Assembly (NCBI RefSeq): GCF_014197035.1
Contig: NZ_JACIEU010000009.1
Coordinates: forward strand, 62,001-126,000
Reading direction: 5' to 3'
Source of the DNA: Sphingobium scionense
Lineage (GTDB): Bacteria > Pseudomonadota > Alphaproteobacteria > Sphingomonadales > Sphingomonadaceae
Length of the DNA: 64,000 nucleotides
Position numbers and translations under genes: made by a program. This document shows, in pieces, positions 25,883-34,745 of the stretch. How positions within the stretch are numbered: position 1 is the first letter of the stretch; every line of letters begins with the position of its first letter. Below the pieces are notes generated by a model, which saw nothing but the letters and a program-made list of their open reading frames with translations, was not told the origin of the DNA and searched no databases.

Positions 25883-28177
25883 TCAGAACTTCTTGGTGAG
25901 GTTGATGCCGTAGGTGCGTGGCGGTGCGGTAAACACCACCGTCTTGCCGCCGGTGTTGCTGCTGGAGCTGGAGCTGACCACCGCCAGTTCGTTAAACAGA
26001 TTGTTCAGGAAAAGATGCGCCCCCCAGTTGTTGTCGCTGGCCTGCACGCCCAGGCGCAGGTTGGTCAGCGTATAATCGTCCAGCCGGCGCCGATAAGTGT
26101 CGGTCGGGCTGATCGTGCTGTAGGAACTGCCATTATAGCTGACGTCGGTGCGGATGACGGCATCCAGCGCGCTGGTCAGCATATGCTTATATTCGGCCGA
26201 CCCGCCGAAATTCCATTTGGGCACATTGGCGATCCGGTCGCCCTTGCGGCCCGACGCCACGACGATGGTGCTGACCTGATCCTCGGTCAGCTTGGCGTCG
26301 GTATAGGAGCCGTTGGCACTGAAGCTGATGCCCGCGATCTCCGTCGAGAATTCGGCTTCAAGGCCACGGATGCGCGATGCGCCGACGTTGGAGATGAGGC
26401 CGAAGACCGAGCCCGTACCCGCCGTGCGGGCCGACACCTGCATGTTGCTCCAGTCGATCTGGTAGGCCGCCATGTTGAGATAGGTGCGCGGCAGGATCTT
26501 GCTCTTGAAGCCCAGTTCATAGTTCCACAGGCTGTCCGACGTATAGGCGGCCAGCGCTGCCGACAGGCCGATCACCTGGTTGACGCCGCCCGGGCGGAAG
26601 CCTTGCGCCGCCTGGGCATAGACCATGACATCGGGCGTCGCCTGATAGGAGATGTTGAACTTGGTCAGGACGCCGTCCTCGGACGATTCCGCCTCGGTAT
26701 AGGGCGTCACGACCGAGGCATAATGTTCCTGGCCCATGTCGATCCGGCCGCCGACGGTCTTCTTGTAATCATAATAGCGCGCGCCGGCGGTCAGCGTCAG
26801 CTTGTCGAACAGTTTGTAGGAGATTTCGGCGAAGGCCGCCTTCTGCTTCAGCTTGTCGTTGATGGTGCGATCATAGGCGAGATTGTCGATGTCGTCGGGA
26901 TCGTAGAGGAAGCCCGTTTCGGGATTGGCTTTGAGCAGAGTTGAACGCACCACCGTCTTGCGATCCTCGCTGAACAGGCCGACCGTCCAGTTGAGCGGGC
27001 CATCACCCGTCGAGCTCAGGCGGATTTCGTTGAGCCAGTTCTTGACCGACTGGGGCTGGTACAGGCTGGACGACAGCAAGGCGCGGGTGTCGGCCAGATA
27101 GTCCGCCAGCACATCGGCAGAACAGGCCGCGCCATTGCCGCGATAGGTCTGACAGCGGGCCGCTGTGTCGCGGCCGTTGAACGTGTCGCTGACATCGCCC
27201 ACGACGATGCGATCGCGATCGGTATAGGTGCTGATCGCGGTCAGCACTACCGGACCGAAATCATAGTTCAGCGTCCCGTTATAGATGCGGTTGGTGTCGT
27301 AATTGCCCGATTCCGCGCGCGCATCCGTGGTCCAGCGCTTGCCGGTTTCGGCATACCAGCGCGGCGACCCGCCCGATGCCTTCTCATAATTGGCGCTGAG
27401 GTCGAGCGTCAGTCGTTCGGTCGGCGTGAAGCGCAGCATGATGCGTCCGCCATAGGTGTAGGGATCGTTGATATTCTTGTAGCCATAATAGCTGTTGTCG
27501 ACATAGCCGGCGACCTGGGTAGCGTTGCCGACGATGCGGATGGCCAGCTTGTCCTCGATCAGCGGGAGGTTCAACATCCCGTCGAAGGACGCGCCCATCG
27601 ATCCGCCTTCGGCCGCAGACATGGTGCTGGCAAAGGCCGCCTCGATCTTGTCGGTCTTGGGCTTGTTGAAGATGATGCGTAGCGTGCCGCCCATCGATCC
27701 GGAACCATAGAGCGTGCCCTGAGGGCCGCGCAGCACTTCAGCGCGCTCCACGTCGAAGATGCGGAAGTCGGGTGTGGCGCCGGCGGCGTCGCTGGTGGTG
27801 CCGACCGATCCCGATACGGGGGCTTCGTCATAATAGACGCCGACCGTGGGTTCGCCCGCCGCCGTCACGCCGCGCAGGATCACACGGCGATTGCCGGGGC
27901 CGCCATCGACGATGCGCAGGCTGGGCGTATCGCGGGTCAGTTCGGTAAAGCTGGTGGTGCCGGCCGCTTCCAGGCTGGCGCCGGTGACCGCGGTGATCGC
28001 GATCGGCGTATCCTGCACGCGCGTGTTGCGCTTCAGTGCGGTGACGACGATTTCGCCCTGATCCTGTTCCTGGGCTTGCGCCTGCGGAGTGCCGCAGATA
28101 ATCGCAACGGCCATGCAGGACATGGCGCTGCCCGCCTTCCATGGATTGAGAACGCGCTTCCTGAAAATGTGCGACAT
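25883..28177 (-). CDS. TonB-dependent outer-membrane receptor
   Basis: Encodes 764 residues. The start at 28177 was chosen because AGGGGG precedes the ATG and a signal peptide follows (ending QAQAQEQ). A TonB-box-like GEIVVTALKR stretch and a plug domain (DTPIAITAVTGASLEAAGTTSFTEL, VLRGPQGTLYGSGSMGG) lead into a 22-strand barrel with a final strand ending NLTKKF. The ligand is not predictable. Gene order receptor, amidohydrolase, amidohydrolase on one strand suggests uptake of the compound that the amidohydrolases release or act on. Stop to next start is 83 bp. Confidence 0.92.
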   Translation of the reverse strand: MSHIFRKRVLNPWKAGSAMSCMAVAIICGTPQAQAQEQDQGEIVVTALKRNTRVQDTPIAITAVTGASLEAAGTTSFTELTRDTPSLRIVDGGPGNRRVILRGVTAAGEPTVGVYYDEAPVSGSVGTTSDAAGATPDFRIFDVERAEVLRGPQGTLYGSGSMGGTLRIIFNKPKTDKIEAAFASTMSAAEGGSMGASFDGMLNLPLIEDKLAIRIVGNATQVAGYVDNSYYGYKNINDPYTYGGRIMLRFTPTERLTLDLSANYEKASGGSPRWYAETGKRWTTDARAESGNYDTNRIYNGTLNYDFGPVVLTAISTYTDRDRIVVGDVSDTFNGRDTAARCQTYRGNGAACSADVLADYLADTRALLSSSLYQPQSVKNWLNEIRLSSTGDGPLNWTVGLFSEDRKTVVRSTLLKANPETGFLYDPDDIDNLAYDRTINDKLKQKAAFAEISYKLFDKLTLTAGARYYDYKKTVGGRIDMGQEHYASVVTPYTEAESSEDGVLTKFNISYQATPDVMVYAQAAQGFRPGGVNQVIGLSAALAAYTSDSLWNYELGFKSKILPRTYLNMAAYQIDWSNMQVSARTAGTGSVFGLISNVGASRIRGLEAEFSTEIAGISFSANGSYTDAKLTEDQVSTIVVASGRKGDRIANVPKWNFGGSAEYKHMLTSALDAVIRTDVSYNGSSYSTISPTDTYRRRLDDYTLTNLRLGVQASDNNWGAHLFLNNLFNELAVVSSSSSSNTGGKTVVFTAPPRTYGINLTKKF

Positions 28178-28446
28178 AAAAACCCCCTGTTTTTGTTTGT
28201 TTTCCTCACCGTCTCTGCAGTTATTTTCTGCCGGAAACGGTAACAGGGGCGCTGCCGAAGGTGCTTCGTAATATTTGATATATTCGACGCTATACCGAAG
28301 GATATTGCGCAAATGGTCATATTTTACGGATAATCTTCGGGGCCATGTCGAGATGGCCTATCATTCTCCTTTGTGGCGAACGCGCCTCGATGAGGGGAAG
28401 GCCGCCGCTTTCAGATCGAATGATGCGGCTTTCGCGGGCGAGGATG

Positions 28447-28800
28447 TCAGCCCTCCCACGCATGAAACGGGCGTATTTCTATCTCGCTGGGGCCGGGCAT
28501 GGGATTGGGGCAGCGTTTTACCCAGGCAACCGCTTCGTCCAGATCGGCCACGTCCCAGATCCAGAAGCCGGCGACCAGTTCGCCGACCTGGGGGAAGGGG
28601 CCATCGATGACGTGGCGGTCGCTGCCGTCGAAGGCGATGCGCTTGGCGTGGGATGAGGGCAGGAGGCCCTCGGCCATGCGCAGGATACCGGCCGCCGCCA
28701 GTTCGTCGTTGAAGCGGCCCATCGCCGCCATCATTTCGGGATCAGGCGGACCGCCCGCTTCGCTGTCCGGGGTCGCCTTGACCAGCACCATCACGCGCAT
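28447..28800 (-). CDS. YciI-like (DGPF domain) protein
   Basis: Encodes 117 residues. MRVMVLVKATPDSEAG, FNDELAAAGILRMAEGL, a VIDGPFPQVGELVAGFWIWDV segment (with the DGPF signature) and the ending FHAWEG are typical of the YCII-related/DGPF family. The family has a ferredoxin-like fold and is often found beside ECF sigma factors of another group, but none lies here. Function unknown. It is divergent from the glycosyltransferase gene, with a 203-bp gap in which no other feature was recognised. Confidence 0.85.
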   Translation of the reverse strand: MRVMVLVKATPDSEAGGPPDPEMMAAMGRFNDELAAAGILRMAEGLLPSSHAKRIAFDGSDRHVIDGPFPQVGELVAGFWIWDVADLDEAVAWVKRCPNPMPGPSEIEIRPFHAWEG

Positions 28801-29003
28801 CGTTCATCTCCTTGCGGGGGCAAGGCGAGATTAGGCGAAAAGAGGACGTCGCGGTAGTCGGGCGACGATGGACTGCCATGTCGCGAAACCTGTCGAAAAG
28901 ATGAGGTGGCCTGTCTTATGGCTTTGTCATGCGTCGTCAGATTGACATCATGCGCCCGACAAATGACAGGAGGCGGGCCGGTCAGAGAAGAGAGAAGGAC
29001 TGC

Positions 29004-31529
29004 ATGTCACTCGAAACAACTATCCATGCGGTTCCCGAAAAAGATCATGCCATGGTGATGGCCTGTTTTTCTTTCCGTTACGATCATCACCTCGTTCCGG
29101 GGCTGCTCGATAATATCCGACCGATGGTCCATGGCTGGGTTTCCTTCGACGATCGAAGCGCCGGTGCCTGGTATAGTTCCGAACCCCAGCGCCGCCGCGC
29201 CCTGCTCAACGCCGCCAGGCAACATGGCGCGGAATGGATATTGGTGGTCGACCCGGACGAGCGGTTCGAGGATGGTCTGGCAACGCGGATGCCGTTTCTG
29301 ACGGGGGCCAGCGACATGCCGGTCTGGCGGGTCGACCTGTTCGAGATGTTCGCGCCTGACGAGTATCGCGTCGATGGCATATGGGGCGGCCGTTCACGCA
29401 GCCGGTTGTTCCCGGTCACCGATGATATCCATGTGCCCGACCAGCAACTCCATGCCGATCCCTTCGCCTATCGGCGCCCCCGACGCGCCCGTTCTTCGAA
29501 CATTGCCTGCTATCATCTGCGCATGATTGCGCCTGAGCGGCGGCAATTGCGGCGCGATCAATATGCGCTGCTCGACCCTGAGCGGAAGATGCAGGATATC
29601 GGTTATGACTATCTGGCGATCGAGGCGGGCGCGCAGTTCGCGTCGATCGCGGCCGAGCGGCAATATTCCCCCGCCTATGTTGAGGATGGCGGGCTATGGG
29701 CGCCGCCCTTGCCGGCGGCCAGTGCGACGGTCGAGGATCCGCTGCATTGCCGTCTGCGCCTGATCCAGCGCAGCCGTGGGCGCAAGGCGCCAGCCAGTGC
29801 GGCCGATATCGCGGCACGCGCCGCCACTGCCTTTGCTGCGGATGGGGACGTGGCGCTTCTGTCGGGCGCGCTGGCTCTGGAAGCTGGGCAGACGGAGGCC
29901 GCTGAGCAGGGGCTGACGGCGCTTATGGAGCGCATGCCAGCCATGGCTGCTGGCGCAATCCTCTTGGGTCGGGCGCGGCTGGCCCAAGGCGACATTGAGG
30001 GCGCGAAGGCCGCCGCCGACCATGCCGTCGCTCTGGCCCCGAGCAGTCGCGCGGTGCGCAAGCTCGCCGCCGATGCGCGGCGTTACGTCGAGGCCGATAT
30101 CGGCGACCAGGATGCGCTGTGGCGCCGCTGGGTGAAGGGCGGGGCGCATGTGCGGAAGGGGGCTCTGGTCCCGTCTGACGCCGCGATGACCGTGGTGGTG
30201 ATGGGCTTTCGCGCGCAACCGGACCTGGCCGAGGCGGTCGCATCGATCGTGGAGCAGGCGCCGCTGACCGAAATTATCGTCGTCAATTCGGGCGGTGGCG
30301 AGGTTGCTCCCATGCTGGCGCCGTGGCTGGACCAGTTGCATCTGATCGAACTGGAAGAGCCCCATTATGTGGGCGCGGCGCGCAATATCGGCATCGACGC
30401 CAGCCGCGCGCCGATCGTCGCTTTCCTGGCCGGCGACTGCCTGGCTGCGCCGGGGTGGGTGGTGGAGCGGTTGAAGGCGCATGATGGCGGGGCGCTTGCT
30501 GTGCCCAGCGCCATCGTGCCCGCCTATGTCGACAATCTCGTATCCTGGGTGTCGAGTGCGGCCTTGCGCTCGACCCGCTGGCCCGGTGATGCACCGATGC
30601 AGGCGCCGGGCTATGGCATGTCCTATGCCCGGTCCCTGTTCGATCAACTGGGCTATTTCCCGGTCGGTGTCGGCGGTGGCGAGGACAGCTATCTCAACCG
30701 GGCCATCGGCGATCGGATCGGCGTGGACCTGTCCACTCGCGTCGTGACGGCCCATCGCGATCCGGTGACGCCGCTGCAAATGGCACGGGATGCCTGGAAG
30801 AGGGGCTATTGGCGGGTGCAATGGGCGCCGGAATGGCGCAAGCATCCAGATGCCGCCAAGCGGCGCAACATCGAAGCCGGCTGGGGTAAGGCACTGCGGC
30901 GCGCGCGCAACGCGTTGGGCAGTGTGTTGGGGTCGGATTTCCTCAATGATCTTCGTGTCCACAGATTGCTGGCCATCAACGCGCGGGCGCGTCAGCGCGG
31001 AATGCAGCAGGGGGTTGGTCGGATGAGTGCGGCGGCCCGGTTGGGCGAGGTGGCGGACGGCCTGATCGCCAGCGATCCGCAGGCGGCCATGCCGATCGCC
31101 CAGGAAGCGCTGCGGCTGGACCCCTGTCATGCAGGTCACCATCTCCGTCTGGCGCAATTGCACTACGACCTGCGGCAGTGGCGCGAGGCGGCCCGCATTG
31201 CCGAACTGGGGGCGGCGATTGCCCCCCATGAGAAGCTGGTTGCGTTGCTCTGTGCCAGCCTTTGGCAGCTTGGAGAGCAGGCGCACGCGGCGGACATGGC
31301 CGAGGAGGCCGCGCTGGCGGCGCCGGTCAACTGGACCATGTGGATGATTGCCGCCGATTATGCGCTGAAGCTCAATCAGCCGGAGCGGGCGCTGGTCTGT
31401 GCCCATTTTGCCTTTGTCGCGGCGCCGGCCAGTCGCAAGGTCGGCGAATTGCTGATGAAGGTCTATCGCAGGCTGGGTCTGCTGCCCCAAGCCCGCACCC
31501 GCAAAGAGGGCATCGAGCATCTGCAATGA
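29004..31529 (+). CDS. Large two-domain glycosyltransferase with C-terminal TPR repeats
   Basis: Encodes 841 residues; ATG at 29004 has GAGAAGGA upstream. The N-terminal part (about 1-240) is GT-like with VVDPDERFED near residue 84, a DXD-like site. A helical, TPR-like linker (about 290-385) follows. A second GT2 domain begins near residue 392 (MTVVVMGFRAQPDLAEAV) and contains VGAARNIGIDASRAPIVAFLAGDC near 455 and GYGMSYARSLFDQLGYFPVGVGGGEDSYLNRAI near 540. C-terminal TPR-like helices run from about 680 to the end. A role in surface polysaccharide or protein glycosylation is likely; acceptor unknown. Confidence 0.8.
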   Translation: MSLETTIHAVPEKDHAMVMACFSFRYDHHLVPGLLDNIRPMVHGWVSFDDRSAGAWYSSEPQRRRALLNAARQHGAEWILVVDPDERFEDGLATRMPFLTGASDMPVWRVDLFEMFAPDEYRVDGIWGGRSRSRLFPVTDDIHVPDQQLHADPFAYRRPRRARSSNIACYHLRMIAPERRQLRRDQYALLDPERKMQDIGYDYLAIEAGAQFASIAAERQYSPAYVEDGGLWAPPLPAASATVEDPLHCRLRLIQRSRGRKAPASAADIAARAATAFAADGDVALLSGALALEAGQTEAAEQGLTALMERMPAMAAGAILLGRARLAQGDIEGAKAAADHAVALAPSSRAVRKLAADARRYVEADIGDQDALWRRWVKGGAHVRKGALVPSDAAMTVVVMGFRAQPDLAEAVASIVEQAPLTEIIVVNSGGGEVAPMLAPWLDQLHLIELEEPHYVGAARNIGIDASRAPIVAFLAGDCLAAPGWVVERLKAHDGGALAVPSAIVPAYVDNLVSWVSSAALRSTRWPGDAPMQAPGYGMSYARSLFDQLGYFPVGVGGGEDSYLNRAIGDRIGVDLSTRVVTAHRDPVTPLQMARDAWKRGYWRVQWAPEWRKHPDAAKRRNIEAGWGKALRRARNALGSVLGSDFLNDLRVHRLLAINARARQRGMQQGVGRMSAAARLGEVADGLIASDPQAAMPIAQEALRLDPCHAGHHLRLAQLHYDLRQWREAARIAELGAAIAPHEKLVALLCASLWQLGEQAHAADMAEEAALAAPVNWTMWMIAADYALKLNQPERALVCAHFAFVAAPASRKVGELLMKVYRRLGLLPQARTRKEGIEHLQ

Positions 31530-31658
31530 GGCGGGCAGGGGTAGGGGGCTGGCACGGCGACGACGTGAAGGCGAGCGGATTGGATCAGTCATCCCCTTGT
31601 TAACCTTTTGGAAAGGTACGGCCTGCGAAATGACTCCGGGGACTACGGGGCCGTATAA

Positions 31659-32948
31659 ATGCTGAAAAAAATCCGCACCCAGGACGTGAAACTGGGGATG
31701 TTCTTGCACAAGCTGGAAGGGTCGTGGTTTTCCCACCCTTTCTGGAAGCGCAAGATGCTGCTCGACGATCCCGAGCAACTGGCGGATTTGCATGCCAGCA
31801 AGGTCGAATGGGTAACGATCGACGTGTCGCGCGGCGCAGATGTGACACTGGCTCCGCCGGCGCCATCCCGCGTGGTGCCGATCAGCGAGCCGCGCGAGCG
31901 GGTGTTCGGCCGCGCCGGGCCGACGATCGTGCGCCGCGTCGCGCCGCCGCCGCCGGTCGACCGGCCGTTCGATCCCCTGTCCAAGGACAAACTGCCGATC
32001 CGCGCCGAGATGGTCCATGCCCAGCGGCTGGCCCGCAAGTCGGGCCGCACCATGCGCAAGCTCTATGAGGATGTGCGGCTGGGCAAGGCGGTGAAGGCGG
32101 CCAAGCTGGAAACCATGGTCGAGGAGATTTCCAGCTCCGTTCAGCGCAATCCGCACGCCTTCATGGCGATCACGCGGATGAAGAATAGCGGCGAATATCT
32201 CTATCAGCATGCGCTGTCGGTCTGCGCGCTGATGATAGGCCTGGCCCAGCAGATGCACCTGTCGCCCGACGATATCCGCAAGGCGGGCCTGGCCGGCCTG
32301 CTGATGGACATGGGCATGGCCCATGTGCCGCAGGAAGTCTGGGACAAGGATGCACCCCTGACGCCGGAGGAGTGGGACGTGGTCAAGAGCCACACCACGT
32401 TGGCGCACGAGTTCCTGACCCTGGGCGGTGAAATGCCTGCGGAAGTGCTGGACGTGTGTCTCCACCATCATGAGCGGCTGGACGGCAGCGGTTATCCCAA
32501 TGGCCTGGCCGGCGAGCAGATCGGCATGTTCGCGCGGATGGCCGCGATCTGCGACAGCTATGACGCCATGACGTCAAATCGTTTGCACCGTAGTGGCGAA
32601 GACCCGTCGCGCGCGTTGCTGAAGATCGATGAGGATGGTGGCGCGCTGTTCGACGCGGAAATCTTTCAGGCGTTCCAGCGCGCGGTCGGCATCTATCCGA
32701 TCGGGTCGCTCGTGCGCCTGCGTTCGCACCGGCTGGCGATCGTGGTCGAGCAGAATCCCGACGACCTGACCCTGCCCAAAGTCCGTCCCTTCTATTCGCT
32801 GGCCGACCGGGCGTTCGAGAAGAGCGAGGACATCGACCTCGGCAATTGCTTCGGCGCCGATCAGATCATCACGCGTGAGACGCCCGAGGGGTGGGACATG
32901 AGCGAATGGCCGGCAATGAGTGCCAAGCTGCTGGCGGTGGCGAGCTGA
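31659..32948 (+). CDS. HD-GYP-type protein with N-terminal DUF3391; HD dyad altered
   Basis: Encodes 429 residues. An N-terminal DUF3391 region (LKKIRTQDVKLGMFLHKLEGSW) is joined to an HD-GYP domain. Present are His184 (HALSVC), KSHT, HHHERLDGSGYPNGL and ICDSYDAMT. However, the LLHDIGK motif that gives the family its name reads LLMDMGM at 214-219, so the metal-binding His is Met216 while Asp217 is kept, and the Lys is also Met. Loss of this His would be expected to impair cyclic-di-GMP hydrolysis; the protein may be a c-di-GMP binding or regulatory form. It follows the glycosyltransferase gene. Confidence 0.85.
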   Translation: MLKKIRTQDVKLGMFLHKLEGSWFSHPFWKRKMLLDDPEQLADLHASKVEWVTIDVSRGADVTLAPPAPSRVVPISEPRERVFGRAGPTIVRRVAPPPPVDRPFDPLSKDKLPIRAEMVHAQRLARKSGRTMRKLYEDVRLGKAVKAAKLETMVEEISSSVQRNPHAFMAITRMKNSGEYLYQHALSVCALMIGLAQQMHLSPDDIRKAGLAGLLMDMGMAHVPQEVWDKDAPLTPEEWDVVKSHTTLAHEFLTLGGEMPAEVLDVCLHHHERLDGSGYPNGLAGEQIGMFARMAAICDSYDAMTSNRLHRSGEDPSRALLKIDEDGGALFDAEIFQAFQRAVGIYPIGSLVRLRSHRLAIVVEQNPDDLTLPKVRPFYSLADRAFEKSEDIDLGNCFGADQIITRETPEGWDMSEWPAMSAKLLAVAS

Positions 32949-32965
32949 AGAGGCTCGCTGTCCGG

Positions 32966-33301
32966 TCAGATACGGATCGCCTGCAGTTCTTCCGTCCATT
33001 GGAGGAGGCGGTCCTTCAACCGGCGGTCCCGGCCGGGGCCAAGATCGTCATCCTTGAGCCGTTCGAGAATCTCGAAGCTGAAGGCGTCTTCGCCATGGGC
33101 ATTCCAGGCGTCCTGCAGGCCTGGATGCCGATCTTTGCCGAGCCGCAGGGTGAACCAGAGTCGGTTGCGGATCGTCGCGAGATTGGGGGCGCTGCCGGCC
33201 CAGCGCTGACCCGAAGGCGCGCAATATAGGGCATAGATGCCGATTTCGACTTTCTGCTCCCTATAGGCGGCGATCGCCGTCCGTCTTTCCTCTTCGGTCA
33301 T
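32966..33301 (-). CDS. GIY-YIG nuclease family protein
   Basis: Encodes 111 residues. A GIYALYCAPSGQRWAGSA segment near residue 21 gives the GIY and a YxG-like second part; a helix follows with RLWFTLRLGKDRHPGLQDAWNAHGEDAFSFEIL. This is the pattern of small stand-alone GIY-YIG proteins (similar to the YhbQ/URI type in outline). The usual catalytic Arg/Tyr/Glu are not all certain from sequence. It converges with the HD-GYP gene, separated by 17 bp. Confidence 0.75.
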   Translation of the reverse strand: MTEEERRTAIAAYREQKVEIGIYALYCAPSGQRWAGSAPNLATIRNRLWFTLRLGKDRHPGLQDAWNAHGEDAFSFEILERLKDDDLGPGRDRRLKDRLLQWTEELQAIRI

Positions 33302-33341
33302 GGGGCGCTTCTAATATTACCCGGATATATTTTCAAACGAT

Positions 33342-33358
33342 ATTTGCCCGGGGCAAAT
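33342..33358. repeat. Short palindrome between GIY-YIG and GH5 genes
   Basis: ATTTGCCC (33342-33349) and GGGCAAAT (33351-33358) form a perfect inverted repeat with a single G between them. It is about 40 bp upstream of the GIY-YIG start and 213 bp before the GH5 start. The arm spacing suits a dimeric regulator rather than a hairpin terminator. Confidence 0.35.
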
Positions 33359-33570
33359 TTTTACGACCTGATTCGACTGTCACGGGAACAATGGTCCACG
33401 CCCGTTTTCCCTGGCGGATCGGGAGTTTTACCTAAGGAAAAACCCATATGGCGCATTATTGGAACAGCCTGCCGGAGGCTTAACCAAATCCCGCAACCGG
33501 GGTGAAGACATTGCCTGACTATGCTGGCTAAGGGCCCGCCTCCTTTGGGTCTGACAGGATAGATAATTTC

Positions 33571-34737
33571 ATGAAGAAGATGGGGGGCGGCGTTGCAGCC
33601 GCAGTGGTTGCGCTTGCCGCGACGGGTGTTCTTGCGGCCGTGACACTATCAGGGGCAGAGGCGGATACGCCCGAAGCACGGGTGATTACCATCCCGTCAT
33701 CGGCCAACGCTGCCCTGATTGCCGGCAGCAGTGCGACGGCGCCGACGACGACGGCGGCGCAGGCCTTTACCGCCGCGGTGGCTGCCGCGCCCGCAGCGAC
33801 AGCGAGCAGCACGTCCAAGGTTTTGCCGGGCATCAATATTTCCGGTGGCGAATTTGGCGGCACCGGTGGCAAGCTGGGCAGCAACTATATCTATCCCAGC
33901 ACGGCGGAAATGCGCAGCTATGCGGCGCAGGGCTTCAAGCTGCTGCGCGTGCCCTTCCGCTGGGAGCGGTTGCAGCCCAATCTCTACGGCCCCTTGTCGG
34001 AGGTCGATCGTAAGGCGCTCAAATCCGTCGTGACCCAGGCCAATGCGCTGGGCCTCACGGTGATCCTGGACATGCATAATTATGGCGCGCGCCAGGTGAA
34101 GGGTTCGGCGGCTCTGGTCGGCAGCGGCACGCTGGCGACGACGGCGCTGACCAATGCCTGGGTCAAGATCATGGAGGATTATCGATCCAACCCCAAGGTC
34201 TGGATCGGCCTGATGAACGAGCCGAACCGACAGAATGTCGCGCAATGGTGGGCGATCGCCGGACAGGTGACCAAGGATATCCGCGCCCAGAAGATCAGCA
34301 ACAAGCTGCTGATCCCCGGCACCGCCTGGACTGGCGCGCATAATTGGGTGAGTTCGGGCAATGCCGCGCAGGCGGTGAAGTTCGTCGATCCCGGTAAGAA
34401 TTATGCCTTTGAAGTGCATCAATATCTTGACGCTTGGTCGACCGGCACGACCGACAAGTGCGAGGCCAAGGCAGGCCAGCGCGTGAATGCCGTGCTGACC
34501 TGGGCCGAGAAATACAAGGTGAAGCTGTTCTTCGGCGAGATTGCCGCGTCGGGCCAGTCGCAATGCGCAAAGGAATATCCCGACATGCTGCGCCGGCTGA
34601 AGACGTCGTCGGCGGTGTTGGGCTGGACCGCCTGGGGTGGCGGCGCCTGGTGGGCCTATGACTACATGTTCCGCCTCCAGTCGCGCACGACCGCGCCGAC
34701 GGCGCATATGAAGCTGTTGCTCGCCAACATGCCCTGA
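33571..34737 (+). CDS. Secreted glycoside hydrolase family 5 (cellulase-like) protein
   Basis: Encodes 388 residues. A hydrophobic N-terminus is followed by an Ala/Thr/Ser-rich linker to about residue 85, then a GH5 barrel starting GINISGGEFGG. Catalytic motifs are the acid/base Glu in GLMNEPN near residue 213 and the nucleophile Glu in FFGEIAAS near residue 322; HQYLD and RVPFRWERLQP also fit. Beta-1,4- or mixed-linkage glucan or a self-made exopolysaccharide may be the substrate. The gene converges with the DUF2891 gene after 8 bp. Confidence 0.88.
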   Translation: MKKMGGGVAAAVVALAATGVLAAVTLSGAEADTPEARVITIPSSANAALIAGSSATAPTTTAAQAFTAAVAAAPAATASSTSKVLPGINISGGEFGGTGGKLGSNYIYPSTAEMRSYAAQGFKLLRVPFRWERLQPNLYGPLSEVDRKALKSVVTQANALGLTVILDMHNYGARQVKGSAALVGSGTLATTALTNAWVKIMEDYRSNPKVWIGLMNEPNRQNVAQWWAIAGQVTKDIRAQKISNKLLIPGTAWTGAHNWVSSGNAAQAVKFVDPGKNYAFEVHQYLDAWSTGTTDKCEAKAGQRVNAVLTWAEKYKVKLFFGEIAASGQSQCAKEYPDMLRRLKTSSAVLGWTAWGGGAWWAYDYMFRLQSRTTAPTAHMKLLLANMP

Positions 34738-34745
34738 GGCTGGGG

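Noticed and set aside
31530..31658. Possible small RNA or riboswitch between the glycosyltransferase and HD-GYP genes
   Set aside because: No conserved riboswitch core or strong stem with terminator could be identified by reading; the gap is short and looks like a plain promoter region.
29694..32471. Minus-strand frame of 925 codons
   Set aside because: It runs antisense across the glycosyltransferase and HD-GYP genes, both of which have strong domain motifs; it is a high-GC shadow.
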